Assembly: GCA_016271365.2 (NCBI GenBank)
Contig: CM057456.1
Span: 613,805,501-613,869,500, forward strand
Direction of reading: 5' to 3'
Origin: Neoceratodus forsteri
Taxonomy: Eukaryota; Chordata; Ceratodontiformes; Ceratodontidae
DNA length: 64,000 bases
This document shows, piece after piece, positions 30,823-42,648 of the stretch (the stretch's first letter is position 1; the number at the start of each line of letters is the position of its first letter). Under the pieces are notes generated by a model, which did no database searches, had not been told where the DNA came from, and saw nothing but the letters and a program-made list of their open reading frames with translations. The position numbers were made by a program, and so were the translations under genes.

Positions 30823-32702
30823 TCAAGAGGGGGCGGGAGGAGGTCGAGCCAATTTATTGGCTGACTTAGTCTTTTGTGTGGCCTCTAGAGCCTGTTCTAC
30901 TTGAGGGCCGAAGAAGTACACACCATCGAAAGGCAACGCCATGACCTGTTGCTGGGCATCATTCGTAAAACCTGAAGTGCGCAGCCAGGAATGGCGGCGG
31001 GTACAAATGCCCGCCGCCGCTGCTCGGGAGGCAGTATCGAAGGCGTCCATAGCTGCTTTAACCTGCTGGTTGTTGGACTCGATACACCTGGTTATAGCTT
31101 GAAGAAGCTCTGAATTAGTGTCAGACTCCGGTAGAGCTTCAACCATTTGTTTGAGCGAATGCCAAAGAATATACTTATATTGAGAGAAATAGCGCTGGTA
31201 GCTGGTGATACGCATACCCAGGGTGGATGCAGCAAAGACTCTCTTACCTAAAGTATCTATCTTACGAGATTCTTTGTTTATAGGTCGAGCTGTAGTAGTC
31301 TGCAGAAGGACGACCTTATCATTCTCTGCCAAGACTACAATAGGATCCACAAAGCTTGTGAGGACAAAATAGATCGATCCTTGGAAGCAGCATACTTCCT
31401 ATCTATGGACTTAGCCACAGAAGGAATGAGAGCAGGATTATTATATACCATTTGAGAAAGCGTCTCAAAGGAGGGTTGTACCGGGGGAGTTAAATCCATA
31501 GGGATGTCCGGAACATGAAGGTACTGGAGTCTTAAAAGCTTCCCAGGATTGATGTCTATAGTCTGGAGAGAAAGAGTGAAATTCAAATTTTTCAGCAGAG
31601 ACTTAAATGGTAGGTCCTCGACCACAGGCTCTGTAACAGGATTAGGTCCTGCTCCTTCCATATCATCACCCAGTCTCAGATCTGAGTCAGGCTCAATAAC
31701 ATCTCCTGACAGTCCAGGAGGGACTGCATGGACAGGAAATGAATAAAAATCAGCAGGAAAAGAGGAAGGAAAAGAATTCAGAGAGGAGAAGCCCTGAAGA
31801 TTGGCTGATGAAAAGCCCGGCCTCGGCACCGAAGAAGAACACAGCGCTGAAAGGCCGCACGGCACCAACAAAGCAGACGGCACTGAAGAACATTGTGCCG
31901 AAAAGCCACAAGGCGCCAAGAAACTCAACAGCACCAAAAAAATGCATGGCACTGAGAATGGCGCTGACAGGCGCATCGGCGATGAGGACAGCGCCAATAG
32001 GCGCATCGGCACCAAAATTGGCACCAAGCGACCCACCAATGCTGAAGGCGCCGACACCAACCCAGGGCCCCGAAAATTTGGAATTGAGAGGAAAGAAGGA
32101 AGAATACCAGGAGATAGAGGCATTGGTGTGGCCCCCTGTGCCACAGCCATGTGAGGGGGGAAAACACCTGAGCGCAGAGTCGACGGCACCAAAGAGGGCG
32201 CTGCATGACCAGGGAGGCCCAATCGCCCTGCCCGATCTCCTGAAGAGCCTAAGGGCCCCAGAGTGACTGGGCCAGGCAGCTGGACCAACCTCCAAGCCCA
32301 CTGCTCCATAAGAGCAGCCCACTGATGAAACTGCTCATCAGAAGCCCTGCCAGAAGGCGGGGAAGGGCTCCGATGTTGAAGAGGTCGGTGACCAGAAACA
32401 GAAACCAGCGACTCCAAATGAGAAGATCGGCAACTGACCCCAATGACTGACCGTTGATGCGCAGACATATCAGAAGGCGATCTCGAATGACGCCTCCTCT
32501 TTTTTGACCTACAGGCCGAAGAAGAGCTCGAGGCCGAACGGTGCCGAGAATGCAACCATTTTCTTTTATGCTTCTGGGGGGACCACCCTTCCTCTCGGGC
32601 ATTGAACCGGCCATTGTCAGACGCCCTCCTCCAGAGAAGGCGGCGGACCGGACTCAGCCCAGCTGACTTAACAGCTTTTATACGAAGTCTCCCTACCATC
32701 AC
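30823..32702 (-). pseudogene. DIRS B gag
   Basis: Two overlapping frames, 32702-31335 (455 codons) and 31350-30823 (175 codons), joined by one frameshift near 31340. Residues ~60-120 are Arg/Ser-rich (SRHRSASSSSSACRSKKRRR). Residues ~165-310 are a repeat-derived Ser/Leu/Pro tract. The C-terminal part has KTSRKIDTLG-type residues (ESRKIDTLGKRVFAASTLGM) and SWLRTSGFTNDAQQQVMALP, matching gag of copies A, C and D. No Cys/His cluster was seen, unlike copy D. Presumed structural/RNA-binding protein. Confidence 0.75.
31810..32110. repeat. Degenerate GGCACC-rich tandem array inside gag
   Basis: Plus strand shows many spaced GGCACCRA and GGCGCC/GGCGCTGA motifs, roughly every 15 or 30 bp (31829, 31862, 31879, 31912, 31948, 31963, 32008, 32023). 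It keeps all of several frames open on both strands. Confidence 0.7.
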
Positions 32703-32884
32703 CTGACCCGCTCATGGTCGACTCTGTCAATGTAGGCTGAGACTTCTTTCTCTGATAGGAATAAATTATCATAAGTGGTACTTTATTCGAAAAATACTAC
32801 AAAATAATAAACTGAAAACTATGCTGCAAGTTTGACTCCCGGCGGGTGAGCAACGTCGTCATTGAAGCGCACTCGATGGCGGGA

Positions 32885-33082
32885 AAAAAGGAACTGAGGC
32901 AGTTGGAGGGTCAATGCCAAGATAGTCATTGCCGCACGAGCCGAGGCTCACGGCGCCACTCCTCGCGGTTCCATCTCTGGCACCGGCCCTCCTGCAAAAA
33001 GTTTGCTCCCGCTGGGTCCTAGCACCTCCAGCGATGTCCCATTAGTGTGAATGAGTGGTGGAGACTTTATGTCCAGGAAGAT
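32885..33082. repeat. DIRS B left inverted terminal repeat
   Basis: Reverse complement of 27146-27370, ending TTATGTCCAGGAAGAT. It is well conserved against its partner, with CpG sites and the AAGTTTGCTCC-type block complemented near 27250. Confidence 0.85.
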
Positions 33083-34690
33083 CTTACTGTTTTCTACTGT
33101 TGATGCCTCTCCCTATGCATCCCAGTATCCCCCCAGCCTTCCTTACTGCCATCTCACATTGCTTGCCCACCTTTAGGTCATCTGATATAATTACTCGTAG
33201 GTCTCTTTCGATTTTTGTTGTTGTTATTATCTCACCCCCCATTGTGTACTCTTCCCCTGGGTTTTTGTTTCCCAGGTGCATTACCTTGCACTTCTTTGCA
33301 ATGAATCTGAGCTGCCATATATTTGACCATTCCTCCAACCTTGCCAAGTCCCTTTTCATCCTTTCCACCCCACCTTGTGCATCAACCCTGTTGCAGATCT
33401 TTGTGTCATCTGCGAAGAGACATACTTTTCCTTCCAGGTGCTCTCCAATGTCACTTATAAAGATGTCCCAGTACCAAACCCTGCAGTACCCCGCTAGTTA
33501 CCCTCCTTTCTTCACTGTGGACTCTGTTTACTATTATCCTTTGCATCTTGTTGTCCAGTCAGTTTTCTATCCAGGCTACCACCTTGGGAACCACTCCAAG
33601 GCTGGCTAACTTGTATATTAATCTTTTGTGTGAGACTGTGTCAAATGCCTTGCTAAAATCTAAGTAGGCCATATCCACAGCCCCTCCCTGGTCTGCTACT
33701 TGGGACACCCAGTCAAAGAAATCTCTTAGGTTCGTCTGACATGACCTTCCTGCTGTGAAACCATGTTGCCTTGAGTTATGTGCCCCACTGGCCTCTGGTA
33801 CTCAATTCTTTCCTTCAGAAGTGATTCCATAATTTTCCCTACCACTAAGGCCAAACTAACTGGTTTGTAGTTTCCTGTCTCTGCCCTGCTCCCACTTTTG
33901 TGAAGTGGAATCACATCTGCCCTCCTCCAGTCCTCAGGTACCACCCCATTCTTCCACGATTTGTTAAACAGAGTAGTCAGTGGTGTTACCAGTTCTACCC
34001 TTAGTTCTTTTAGAATTCTGGGGTGAATCCCATCAGGCCCCATTGCTTTCTCCACCCTCAGTTTCAAGCGTTTTTTAAAAACCCTTTCTTCTGTTAATGG
34101 ACTGGTATCGACCCCCCTATCCAGAGTGATTCTTTCATTTGGTTTAGGTACCTCCCCCTCCTCTTCCGTTGTGCATACTGAGCAGAAAAATTCGTTCAGT
34201 AGCCCTGCTTTTTCACTGTCACCCTCTGCCCACATTCCCTCCCCTTTATTAAGTCTCTGTATCCCTCCCTTGGTCTTTCTTTGCTCCCTAATGTACCTAT
34301 AAAAGGTTTTATCCCCCTTCTTAACAGAGTTGGCTATCTTTTCCTCAGTTTGTGCCTTTGCTATTCTGACTGCCTTCCCTGCCTCCTTCTGCTTCAACTA
34401 ATAAAGTTCTCTGTCCTGCTCCTTCTGTGTTTCTTTATATTTCCTGAATGCTATCATTTTCTCCTTAACCTTCCCTTCCACCTCTTTTGAGAACAAGTGT
34501 TTTTTTTTTCTTCATTTTGTTTTGTTGATTTGCTTCACACAAAGGCTTGTTGCTTCTGTGATAGCTGTTTTGATTATTCCCCATTGTTCCCCCCACTCCT
34601 CCTTCTTGCCGTTTGCTAGTGCTTTTCTGAGGCACTCTCTCATTTTCCCAAAGTCAGCCCACAAGACATTGGTTTGAAGGGCTATTCTAG
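33083..34690 (-). pseudogene. CR1-B ORF2 reverse transcriptase region
   Basis: From 34690 down: pre-RT linker (34397-34000: KTFYRYIREQRKTKGGI, LNEFFCSVCTTEEE), RT finger (KAMGPDGIHPRILKEL, WRRADVIPLHKSG, NYKPVSLALVVGKIMESLL), motif A (AYLDFSKAFDT near 33640-33670), motif C (LFADDTKIC near 33400-33425, both Asp intact) and LQLRFIAKKCKVMHLG-like motif D. Frameshifts near 33720 and 33430 split it. Upstream of 34690 homology ends; the APE domain is absent. Confidence 0.85.
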
Positions 34691-35449
34691 ACAAGATTTT
34701 GAAAAAAAAAAAGTTATCACCTATGCAAGTGATGCAGCCAGCAGGCAGGAAGTGAGTAGAGTGACAGAGTCAGTGATCAATGGGGCCTACCTAGACCTCA
34801 TGTTCTTCAAGACCTGTGCACTAGTGAAAACCATGGATGGTACTGTGGCCTGCAACCTAGTCGACTCTGTAGACTGTTGAGGTGCTCCCTGCACAAAGCC
34901 CAAACCAAGATACTATTTTTACAGATCCCCTGATGAAGACTGACTCCATGGAAGGAATGCCCCTCAGTGGGGTTGAAGAGAAACCACCCACCCTTGTTGC
35001 AGCCTGTTGCTGCCAGTTCAAGTTTGTTATACAACCTTTACAATGCACTCAAGCCTTGCACGGAAAGGGGGATCTCAGGCCCTGAAGTCTTTGCGAAGTT
35101 TTGACATACAGCCAAGCCCTTCTAGGAAGAAGAATCACCACCCAGATCACCCAGCGTAAGAGATACCTGGCATCTCAGTGGGGAATGAAGGTCTGAGATA
35201 CCCTCTCGGCAGAAACGGTGATGTACAATATTCCTGTTTTATTTACAGGTGGGACACAGGGCTTGAAATCTTTTGGGACACAGTGAGTTACATTTTGGGG
35301 TTTGATTTTAACTCCCAGTGACATTTCCTAGTGAACTTATTGTCTGACTTTTGTCCTGTGGGGGTCTACCTCTTAGTGGGACAAGACACTACTAAAAGGG
35401 TGGAGATTTCAAAGTGGAGAAATGGATACTTTTATAATTTGAAGTTCTT
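34691..35449. other. Non-coding stretch between LINEs
   Basis: An 11-base A-run at about 34701-34711 begins the stretch. No gene, TIR or tandem repeat was recognised. Confidence 0.4.
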
Positions 35450-35689
35450 AAGAAAATGTGAAAATTGACTTCTGGTTTCAACATGGCACTGTAAGTACAC
35501 AGGGAACTACAGCTCCTACCCCACTGCATTTTCAAAAGGCATTTCCTTCCCGCCTTACCGATTATCTACTTTAAAAAAAAAAAAAAAAGGAAAAATCGAC
35601 TATTCTGCAACCTACAGCTTGGGGAGGAACTTTTTGACAAAGAGATTCCCCTCTGGGCACGGCACGCCAAGACCGCAGTCACAATCACT

Positions 35690-36583
35690 TTCAACCCCTA
35701 CGCAACCTACCAGATGATGAGGACTGCGGCCTGCTAAACCCCAACACTACATCCCACTCCACCCTACACCTAGAAACCAGAAGGGGTAAATGGGACAAGC
35801 AAAAAATAATGCCAAACGACTCATATTCAGAAGTGATCCTCTCGGCTATCGCCGAATTTTGGTCAGAGATAAGTGACACTCTTAAGGAGATATGTTCAGA
35901 CCTGGGAGAGCTGCAGACATAGGCCGCAGAGGCGGATGCCCAAATTTCAGAAAATACAGAAAAAAATTGCTATCCTTGAGAGAACAGCACAAGCTTTAGC
36001 TGAAGAACAATTATATACCTCCATGTAATGGGAAGATATAGAGAACAGAGGAAGGACGAAGAGTATAAGGGTATATGGGGTTCCGGAGGGAGAGGAAGGG
36101 AATGATCCTGCAGCCTTTGCAGACCATTTGCTGTGTCTAGTGCTTGAACTGGGCCCTGATTTTCAAATTGTACATAGGGCGCTGGGCCCCCAACCCTCGA
36201 AACCTAGGGCTAGACCAAGATCTTTTGTGATGCGCTTTGCAAATTTCTAACACAACCGTATTATTTTTGATAATGATTATGCGCCTGCCACTCAACACAT
36301 GAGGTGAGAGAATTCCCCCTTGTTTCCCCTCCTGCGGGCTCAAAACTTGAAACTTCATACCCCGTACCCTGCAAGATTGGTTGTGCTGTTTCCAACTGGG
36401 CCCATTACTTACAACATGATAGCGGAGGCCAAGACAGATTTTCTTCAGAGGGGGATCCTGCCACAGAATGACCCTAAATTTACACTGTGGGATTCCCAGG
36501 AGAAATCTTTCATCAAGATTGAAGATCCCTACCTTCAGAAACTAATGGACAAAGTTTGTCTGTTGAGGAATCCAATGCTGTAG
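35690..36583 (+). pseudogene. L1-like ORF1 remnant
   Basis: Around 36020-36250 the frame reads EDIENRGRTKSIRVYGVPEG, then RALGPQPSKPRARPRSFVM and RFANF. This is the L1 ORF1 pattern (ENRxRRxNIRIxGxPE, then RxxRPRxxxVxF), i.e. start and end of the RNA-recognition domain. The C-terminal domain follows at 36320-36583 (KLHTPYPARLVVLFPTG, AEAKTDFLQRG). A coiled coil likely precedes. Stops at about 36028 and 36250 break it. ORF1p of L1 binds its RNA as a trimer. Confidence 0.75.
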
Positions 36584-36853
36584 ACAGACTGACAGCTGAA
36601 CAATTACTTTAAGGTACAGCTTCCTGGGGGGGGGGATATGAGGGGGGAGGGCACCGGGTGCTCTGAAGGGATGAGGTTAGAGGGTGAGTAACTGCTCCCT
36701 ACTAGGTCTCGCGGCTACTAAAGTAATAAAAATATAGCCTCTATAATTGAAATGGCTATCTACTGATGCCAGTGGAGTGCCATGCTCTCCCCCCTCCCCT
36801 GCGTGGCCTGGATTAATGGGGCTTCCCCTTCTCTCCTCCCTGGTAATGGCAGG

Positions 36854-37080
36854 GAAGAAACAATTACTCACCTTAGTAATCTTGTTTCTTCCTAGTGATA
36901 CTCAGGTATTTATCACTTTCTGCAGTAAGCCTGGAGGGTTTGACTGCCTGGAGAGAATGGAACATATGCAAATGATGGCATCATCTGCACGTGGCAACTT
37001 TTCAAATGCTGCCCTATACTAACTGCCAATGTTCTAAACATCCTCAGATTTCATAGGAGCCTGAATAGGCAAAGCCATGT
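36854..37080. repeat. DIRS C right inverted terminal repeat
   Basis: Starts GAAGAAACAATTACTCACC; from about 36900 it complements 42450-42620 (TTCTGCAGTAAGCCTGGAGGG and GGAACATATGCAAATGATG blocks). Confidence 0.85.
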
Positions 37081-37377
37081 AGTAAAAACTGTTAAGTATT
37101 TATGATTAGAGAGATAATTCAAAATAACACCAATTTAATAAGAAGAAACCTCCAACTGGAGAAAAACACATAAATTTTAAAGAATCAGCATGTCAGAAAC
37201 ACTTAAAGAGAGGTAAAGACCACAAGCCTTGTTTACCAACTTGTACCACTATGTGGCAACATATATACAGTCATAGTGATGTACCCTTTTGTGATAGTGC
37301 AGCATGCAGGAGTGCAGAGGCTTGAGTTCTGGAAGGGGAGGTAGGGTGGGACATTATGAATCCCAGAGCATCACTGG

Positions 37378-37470
37378 GAAGAAACAAGATTACTAAGGTG
37401 AGTAATTTTTTCTTCTAACCCCAGTAATACTCAGGTATTCATAACATTCTGCAGACTACAAAGCAGTACC
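37378..37470. repeat. DIRS C internal complementary region
   Basis: GAAGAAACAAGATTACTAAG to TTTTTTCTTC (complement of the right outer end), then TAACCCCAGTAATACTCAGG onward (complement of the left outer end at 42605-42646). Confidence 0.9.
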
Positions 37471-37492
37471 ACTGGAGGTGGACACAGAGCAT

Positions 37493-38930
37493 TTACTTAG
37501 GAAATAGACTTTGCAGGACTGCTATGCCAAACCTAGCATCACTTCTTGACTGGATATCCAGATTGTAATGCTTTGTAAAGGTGTGTACTGTCTTCCAAGT
37601 AGCTGCTTTGTAGATATCAACCAGTGGAACATCTCTCACAGCTGCCAGAGTAGCAGCCGTTCCCCTGGTGGAATGCACCCTCAACCCTGCTGGGGGCTCC
37701 CTACCAGCTTTTGTGTAGCAGAATTGAATACACTGGACTACCCAGTGAGAAACAGATCTCTTAGAAGCTAGATTACATTTTCCCACATCCCCATAGGTCA
37801 GAAACAACCATTTCCTGTCCTGCCTATGGTCCTTAGTGGCTGTAATATAAGAACTGAGAGCTCTCTTTACATCCAAACTATGAAGCCTTCTTTCACCAGA
37901 AGTAGAATGCTCAGTGAAGAAGACGAATACGGTAATGGATTGGGTAAGGTGAAAATCAGAGACTACCTTTGGTAGGAATTTTCTATTTGTTCTCAAAACT
38001 ACCTTATCTCTGTGAACAGAGATATAATTCTGCTCCACAGAGAAAGAGCCTGGAGCTCACTTATTTTTCTTGCAGAAGTCACTGCCACTAGAAAAACTAT
38101 TTTCCAAGTGACATATTTCAGTTGAGCTGTAGCCATAGCCTCAAAGGGGTGCCCCGTGAGTTTGGCTATACAAACATTAAGGTCCCCTGCTGGCACAGGT
38201 GCCCTGTGATGAGGATGCAAATGGGACAAACCCTTGAAGAACCTTCTTAAAATGGGGTCTGAAGCTAGTGTGACCCTGGCACCAGCAGAAATGTAAGCGG
38301 ACAATGCTGCAAGGTGTACCTTGAGTGAATTGGGTTGTAGACCCAGACAGTGTAAATGAGAGAGATAATCCAAAACAGCTGGGACCCCAGCCTGTAATGG
38401 AATCAAATCCTTCGTCAAACACCAGATTGAAAACCTTTTCCATTTTGAGGAATACGTTTTCTTAGTAGAGGATTTCCTATAGTCCCTCAGAATGTGAAGC
38501 ACTAATTCAGAGAGTTGCAAGTCAGCACATTCTAGTTCCTCAAGAACCAAGCTTTGAGGTTGAGGGACTTGAGGTTCAGGTATAACAGGGTCCCCTGGTT
38601 GGAGATCAATAGATTGTGCCTCAGAGAGAGTTGTATCAGTTTGGCCACAGACATGGCGAACATTAGAGAGTACTATGGCTGCCTGGGCCAATCTGGGGCT
38701 ATTAGGATTAGAGATGCTGAGTGGGACCTGAGCTTGAGTAACACTCTGAAAACCAGGGGAAAGGGAGGGAAAGCATACAGAAACCTCCCTGACCAAATTT
38801 AGAGTCAGGGCATCCAGGGGCAAAGTACCCTGATCTGGTGGCCTGCAGCAGTACTAAGGTACAAGGTGGTTCTGGTGGGATGTGAAAAAGTCCACCTCTG
38901 GAGTGCCCCACCTTTGTAAAATTATTTCCA
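37493..38930 (-). pseudogene. DIRS C tyrosine recombinase
   Basis: The 38823-37999 frame (274 codons) holds LVLHILRDYRKSSTKKTYSS, WKRFSIWC, VLDYLSHLHCLGLQPNSLKV and TSARKISELQAL (catalytic Arg). A frameshift near 38030 leads to the 38038-37493 frame (181 codons) with RVHSTRGTAATLA (H-x2-R) and HTFTKHYNLD (Tyr nucleophile present). It ends ARFGIAVLQSLFPK, just before the ICR. All catalytic residues recognised are intact apart from the frame break, the best case in the window. It would integrate circular element DNA. Confidence 0.85.
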
Positions 38931-38941
38931 CCACCTGCTTT

Positions 38942-40267
38942 TCAGAGTCCATTTGTGTGGGCCTGGTTGATTCGACTTAAGGCATCTGCCAAGGTATTGT
39001 CCTTTCCTGGTAGATGGATTGCCTGCAGGGAAACTCCCAAAGAGTATGCCAGGGTCCAAATTGTCATGGCCTCTGTGCAACGGGGCCCTGACCTGGTGCC
39101 TCCCTGTTTGTTGATGTAGTACATTGTGGTGGTATTGTCTGTTCTGACCTGTACCACCTTTGACTGTACTAGTTGTGAAAAGGTTTTTAGAGCCAGAAAA
39201 ACAGCCTTGAATTCCAGCAAGTTTATGTGCTGGAAGGACTCTGTGGTTGACCAAGTACCCTGGGTTGTATGGTCTCTCAAGTGGGCGCTCCAGCCCAGTA
39301 GGGATGTATCTGCTGTGAGAACAACTGAGGGGTATTCTTTCTGAAAGGAAACACCTTCCCTTAAATTGGGTACTTCCTTCCACCACTGCAAAGCTTGCAG
39401 CAAAGTTCTTGAGACTGGAATGGGTTTTGAAAGGGAATCTTTTCTTTGACTCCAGTGAGCCCTGAGGTGGAACTGGATGTCCCTCATTTGAAACCCTGAA
39501 CACAGCACTGTGGCTGTGGATGCAGCCATATGACCCAGAAGTTGCAAGAACTGTCTTGCTGACTTGCTCCTGTTTAAAGTGAAGGAATTTTCCATGAGCT
39601 GAAGATTTCTGATCCTGTCCAGAGGGAGGTAAGCCCTGCCCTGCAAGGTGTCTATCTCTGCCACTATGAACTGCAACTTTTGTGCAGGAATGAGGACTGA
39701 CGTTTTGAGATTGATAATGAACCCCAAGTATTCCAGTAGGCCTTGGGTAAGGCTTAGATACTGAGTGACCTGTTGTGGTGACTTGCCCACCACCAGCCAA
39801 TCGTCCAGATACGGAAAAACTGTCACACCCTGTTTTCGAAGGTGTGCTACCACTAATGCTAGGCACTTTGTAAACACCCTTGGGGACGAAGAAAGGCCAA
39901 AAGGCAAGGTTGAAAATTTGCAATGACCTGAAGAGAGTTTGAACCCAAGGTATTTTCTGTGAGACTCCCTTATGGGAATTTGGAAATAGGCATCTTTTAA
40001 GTGCAGTGATGCCAACCAATCCCCTTTTTGGATTGTTGGCAGAATCAATGCCAATGTTACCATTTTGAACTTTGGCTTTTTCAGATTCCTGTTTAGGGCT
40101 CTGAGATCCAATATAGGCTGCCACTCCCTACTTTTCTTTCTGGTGAGGAAGTATCTGGAGTAAAATCCCCATCCTCTCAGTAAGCATGGGATAGGTTCCA
40201 CTGCTTTTAAAAGTAAGTTTCTGGACCTCTGCCTCCAGCAGGTTCTTTTCTGCCAGGTAAGGTGCAC
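38942..40267 (-). pseudogene. DIRS C reverse transcriptase and RNase H, 441-codon frame
   Basis: The frame is open throughout. RT: GFYSRYFLTRKKSREWQPIL, then WLASLHLKDAYFQIPI, KFSTLPFGLSSSPRVFTK and VFPYLDDWLVVG (motif C, both Asp). In motif A the residue that is Asp in copies B and D is His (LHL instead of LDL), so polymerase activity is doubtful despite the open frame. RNase H: VVLTADTSLLGWSAHL, INLLEFKAVFLAL, VRTDNTTTMYYINKQGG and DNTLADALSR. Typed pseudogene for the changed residue. A downstream RNase H-YR linker continues past a stop. Confidence 0.85.
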
Positions 40268-40459
40268 TCAAACCCCTGGCTGCTAGAGGAGGAGGAAGGG
40301 ATTTGAAAGTCAGAGACAGATCCTGACCTACTACCTCCAGGACCCACTTGTCTGTGGTGATGTTCAGCCAAGCCTGGAGGAAGTGGGGAAGTCTGCCTCC
40401 AAAAAGGGAGTGAGGAGGCGGCCTGTACTTCAGGGGGTCTGCTTGGCTTGGGGTTGCGG

Positions 40460-42101
40460 CTATACTTGAGATCCACGCCTAGAACCCCTTCGACCCCTGC
40501 CCCTAAAATACCCCTGCTGTGGGTACTGTTGATACTGGGGTGTGGACACTGGCTGGAGAAAGGGCCTGGTGTGACAGGACCTGCCCCGGCCTCCCCTTCC
40601 ATACGGCCTGGTGGATGGATAAGCTCTTTCTCTACTAGAGTTGCTTCTGTAAGTGGTTTTATACTCATCCACCTTCTTCATGTATGCCACTGTAGATTCT
40701 CTGAAAATAGCATTTTCCTCTAAAGGAAAATCCAGGGCCTTAGATTGTATATCAGCAGTGAGATTTGTGGTTCTCAGCCAAGCAAATCTCCTCTGGGCTA
40801 CCGTATTTGCCATCCATCTGGCTGCAGTGTCGTTGGTATCAGCAGTCATCTGGAATTGGTACTTAGCTGCCTCTAACCTAAACCTAGCTGTTTCCGTTAG
40901 GTCATCAGAAAGGGTTGAGGGAGCTTTCTGAGAGATGGCCAAAACTGACTGCCACAGGGACTTTTGGTACTGGGCAGCATAGGCCTGAAAGTTAGCCTGT
41001 CGTATGGCTAGGGAGGCTGACAGGTACCCTTTCCTAGCCATACTATCTATTTTCCTAGAGTCCTTATCTGGTGGATGGGATGCCAGAGGGACTCTAGCCT
41101 TATCACAGGCTGATTGTTGAATGATCCCTTGATGATCTGGATGGGGAAAAAAGGAACTCTGCCCCTTCCCTCTCCAAATGATACTTCTTGTCCATACTCT
41201 TATCTAGAGGGGGGACAGAATTTGGGGGTTTGCAACAATTTTAGAGCATCTTTTTTAAAGAATGTGTTCACTGGAAGGAGAAGGGCTTTGGTGGGAGTCA
41301 AACCCATCCTCTCCAGATACTCTATTTCCTCCTCATCATCCACTTCTTCTCTTGTGGAGATGTCTAGGGCATCTGGCATTTTTCTCACGAAAGTGAAGTG
41401 AGAAGAAAAATCTTCAGATGTTCTAGGAGGTGAACAAAATTCTTGTTCCAGGGATAACCCGGGTAAGATGGGTTCCCCTTCATCCTCCTCATACTCACTG
41501 TATTCCTCCTCTTCAATAAGGGGAATTCTGCCAGGCTGTCCTGCTGGAGCAGGTGGTTGCTGAGCAGGGGGCACTAAGCCCTGCAAAGCCTGAATGACTT
41601 TAAAAGTCTGTGTGATTTCCTGAGGAGTAGGCATGATATTAGCAGGTACAGAAGTCCCCAGATCAATATTTGGGGATTCTGTATGCTTTAGCTTGCATGC
41701 TTTTTTAGAGGGAACCGGGGAGCTAGCCGGTTCACAAATCCTCTTGGTAGCTTCATCACCTGTCTCAGGGGTGGAGGTAGCAACAGATGTGGGTTCAGCC
41801 ACAATAACAGAGGGTATCAGCTGGTCAGAGCCAGAGGGACCATTGGGGAGCTTCTTTTCATCCATTCCAGCTGTTTTTCAATAGTTTTTTCAGGGAAAGC
41901 CAGGCAGATTTGACAATCCTCTTTAAGATGCTCATATCCCAGACAAGCCACACACATAGTGTGCTTATCTGCCTTTGCAAAAATGTCCCTACCTTGTGTA
42001 CAATTTTTAAAACCGGGCTCACTGATCTTTTTCTTTGTTTTTTCTGCAATTGAACTGATATAAAAGAGAACCGTTAAGTAAAAAGATTTAAATAATAACA
42101 C
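40460..42101 (-). pseudogene. DIRS C gag
   Basis: Three frames: 42101-41817 with the Cys/His segment (FAKADKHTMCVACLGYEHLKE, then DCQIC; the upstream second Cys seen in copy D is Gly here), 41865-41200 (221 codons, acidic and Pro/Gln-rich), and 41041-40460 (193 codons: YLSASLAIRQANFQAYAAQ, RRFAWLRTTNLTADIQSKAL and an Arg/Gly-rich tail RGGRGRSC, RGRGRRGSRRG). Two frameshifts or stops separate them. The order matches copy D. Confidence 0.8.
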
Positions 42102-42449
42102 TTGCGGTCGGTTCCGGAACCGGAGGAACCAAACCGATACAAAAATTGGAACCGATACTAGTGGTTCAGTAACCGAAAACCACGGTTACAAAAAACACTT
42201 TTAAATTAAATTTAACCAAAAATAAAATGGGATTTGTGTCAGAAAAACCCCAAAATATGAAAAACGAAACCGGTTCCCTCCCAGTTATTCTGAACCGAGA
42301 GGAACCAGCAAAAACAACTAAATAACTATAAAACTAAGTTTAGCTAACGTAAAACAATTAATATAAGGCAGCAAATGAAACAGAAATGATACATATATAT
42401 TTTTAATACGTTTCTTCACGTCAAACAGGTGATTGAAGAGCAACACTCC

Positions 42450-42648
42450 GAGCGTCCAGACTGTTCAGGTGGAGAGTAAAATCTGAGGAGGTTTAGAACA
42501 TTGGCAGTTAGTACAGGGCAGCATTTTAAAAGTTGTCATGGGCGGATGATTCCATCATTTGCATATGTTCCATTCTCTCCGGGCAGTCCAACCCTCCAGG
42601 CTTACTGCAGAAAGTTATGAATACCAGAGTATTACTGGAGTTAGAAAA
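42450..42648. repeat. DIRS C left inverted terminal repeat
   Basis: Complements 36854-37080, ending ATTACTGGAGTTAGAA. Contains CATTTGCATATGTTCC, the complement of the 36960-36975 block. Confidence 0.85.

Larger units (their letters stand above)
27146..33082 (-). mobile_element. DIRS element B, terminally complete
   Basis: Right ITR 27146-~27370, ICR 27546-27650, recombinase, RT-RNase H, gag and left ITR ~32885-33082, all minus. The ends match each other over ~190 bp (e.g. GAGGCAGTTGGAGGGTC near 32893 against its complement near 27342). It sits inside the CR1-B coding region with no clear target duplication, as expected for recombinase-mediated integration. The genes are broken by stops and frameshifts although the gag frame is open for 455 codons. 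Confidence 0.9.
26552..34690 (-). mobile_element. CR1-like LINE copy B (minus), split by DIRS B
   Basis: 3' part at 26552-27145 and 5' part at 33083-34690; the element resumes at the same codon region on either side of DIRS B. The 3' end carries the family's GGCAGATAAGGACCGCTTGG-type terminus (26580-26600 in plus orientation), also seen at 60935-60985. RT and post-RT regions are present. The endonuclease and ORF1 are missing, so the copy is 5'-truncated at about 34690. Confidence 0.85.
36854..42648 (-). mobile_element. DIRS element C, terminally complete
   Basis: Right ITR 36854-~37080, ICR 37378-37470, recombinase, RT-RNase H, gag and left ITR ~42450-42648, all minus. It lies inside the L1-like LINE with no target duplication. 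Best preserved DIRS here: RT-RNase H is open for 441 codons and the recombinase has only one frameshift. The termini are unrelated at sequence level to those of A and B, so C is a different subfamily from those; its left end resembles D. Confidence 0.9.

Noticed and set aside
31739..32266. 175-codon plus frame antisense to DIRS B gag
   Set aside because: Produced by the GGCACC-rich array; the opposite strand matches gag order and C-terminal motifs of other DIRS copies.
33055..33609. 184-codon plus frame
   Set aside because: It is antisense to the CR1-B reverse transcriptase, whose motifs (FADD and others) are clear on the minus strand.
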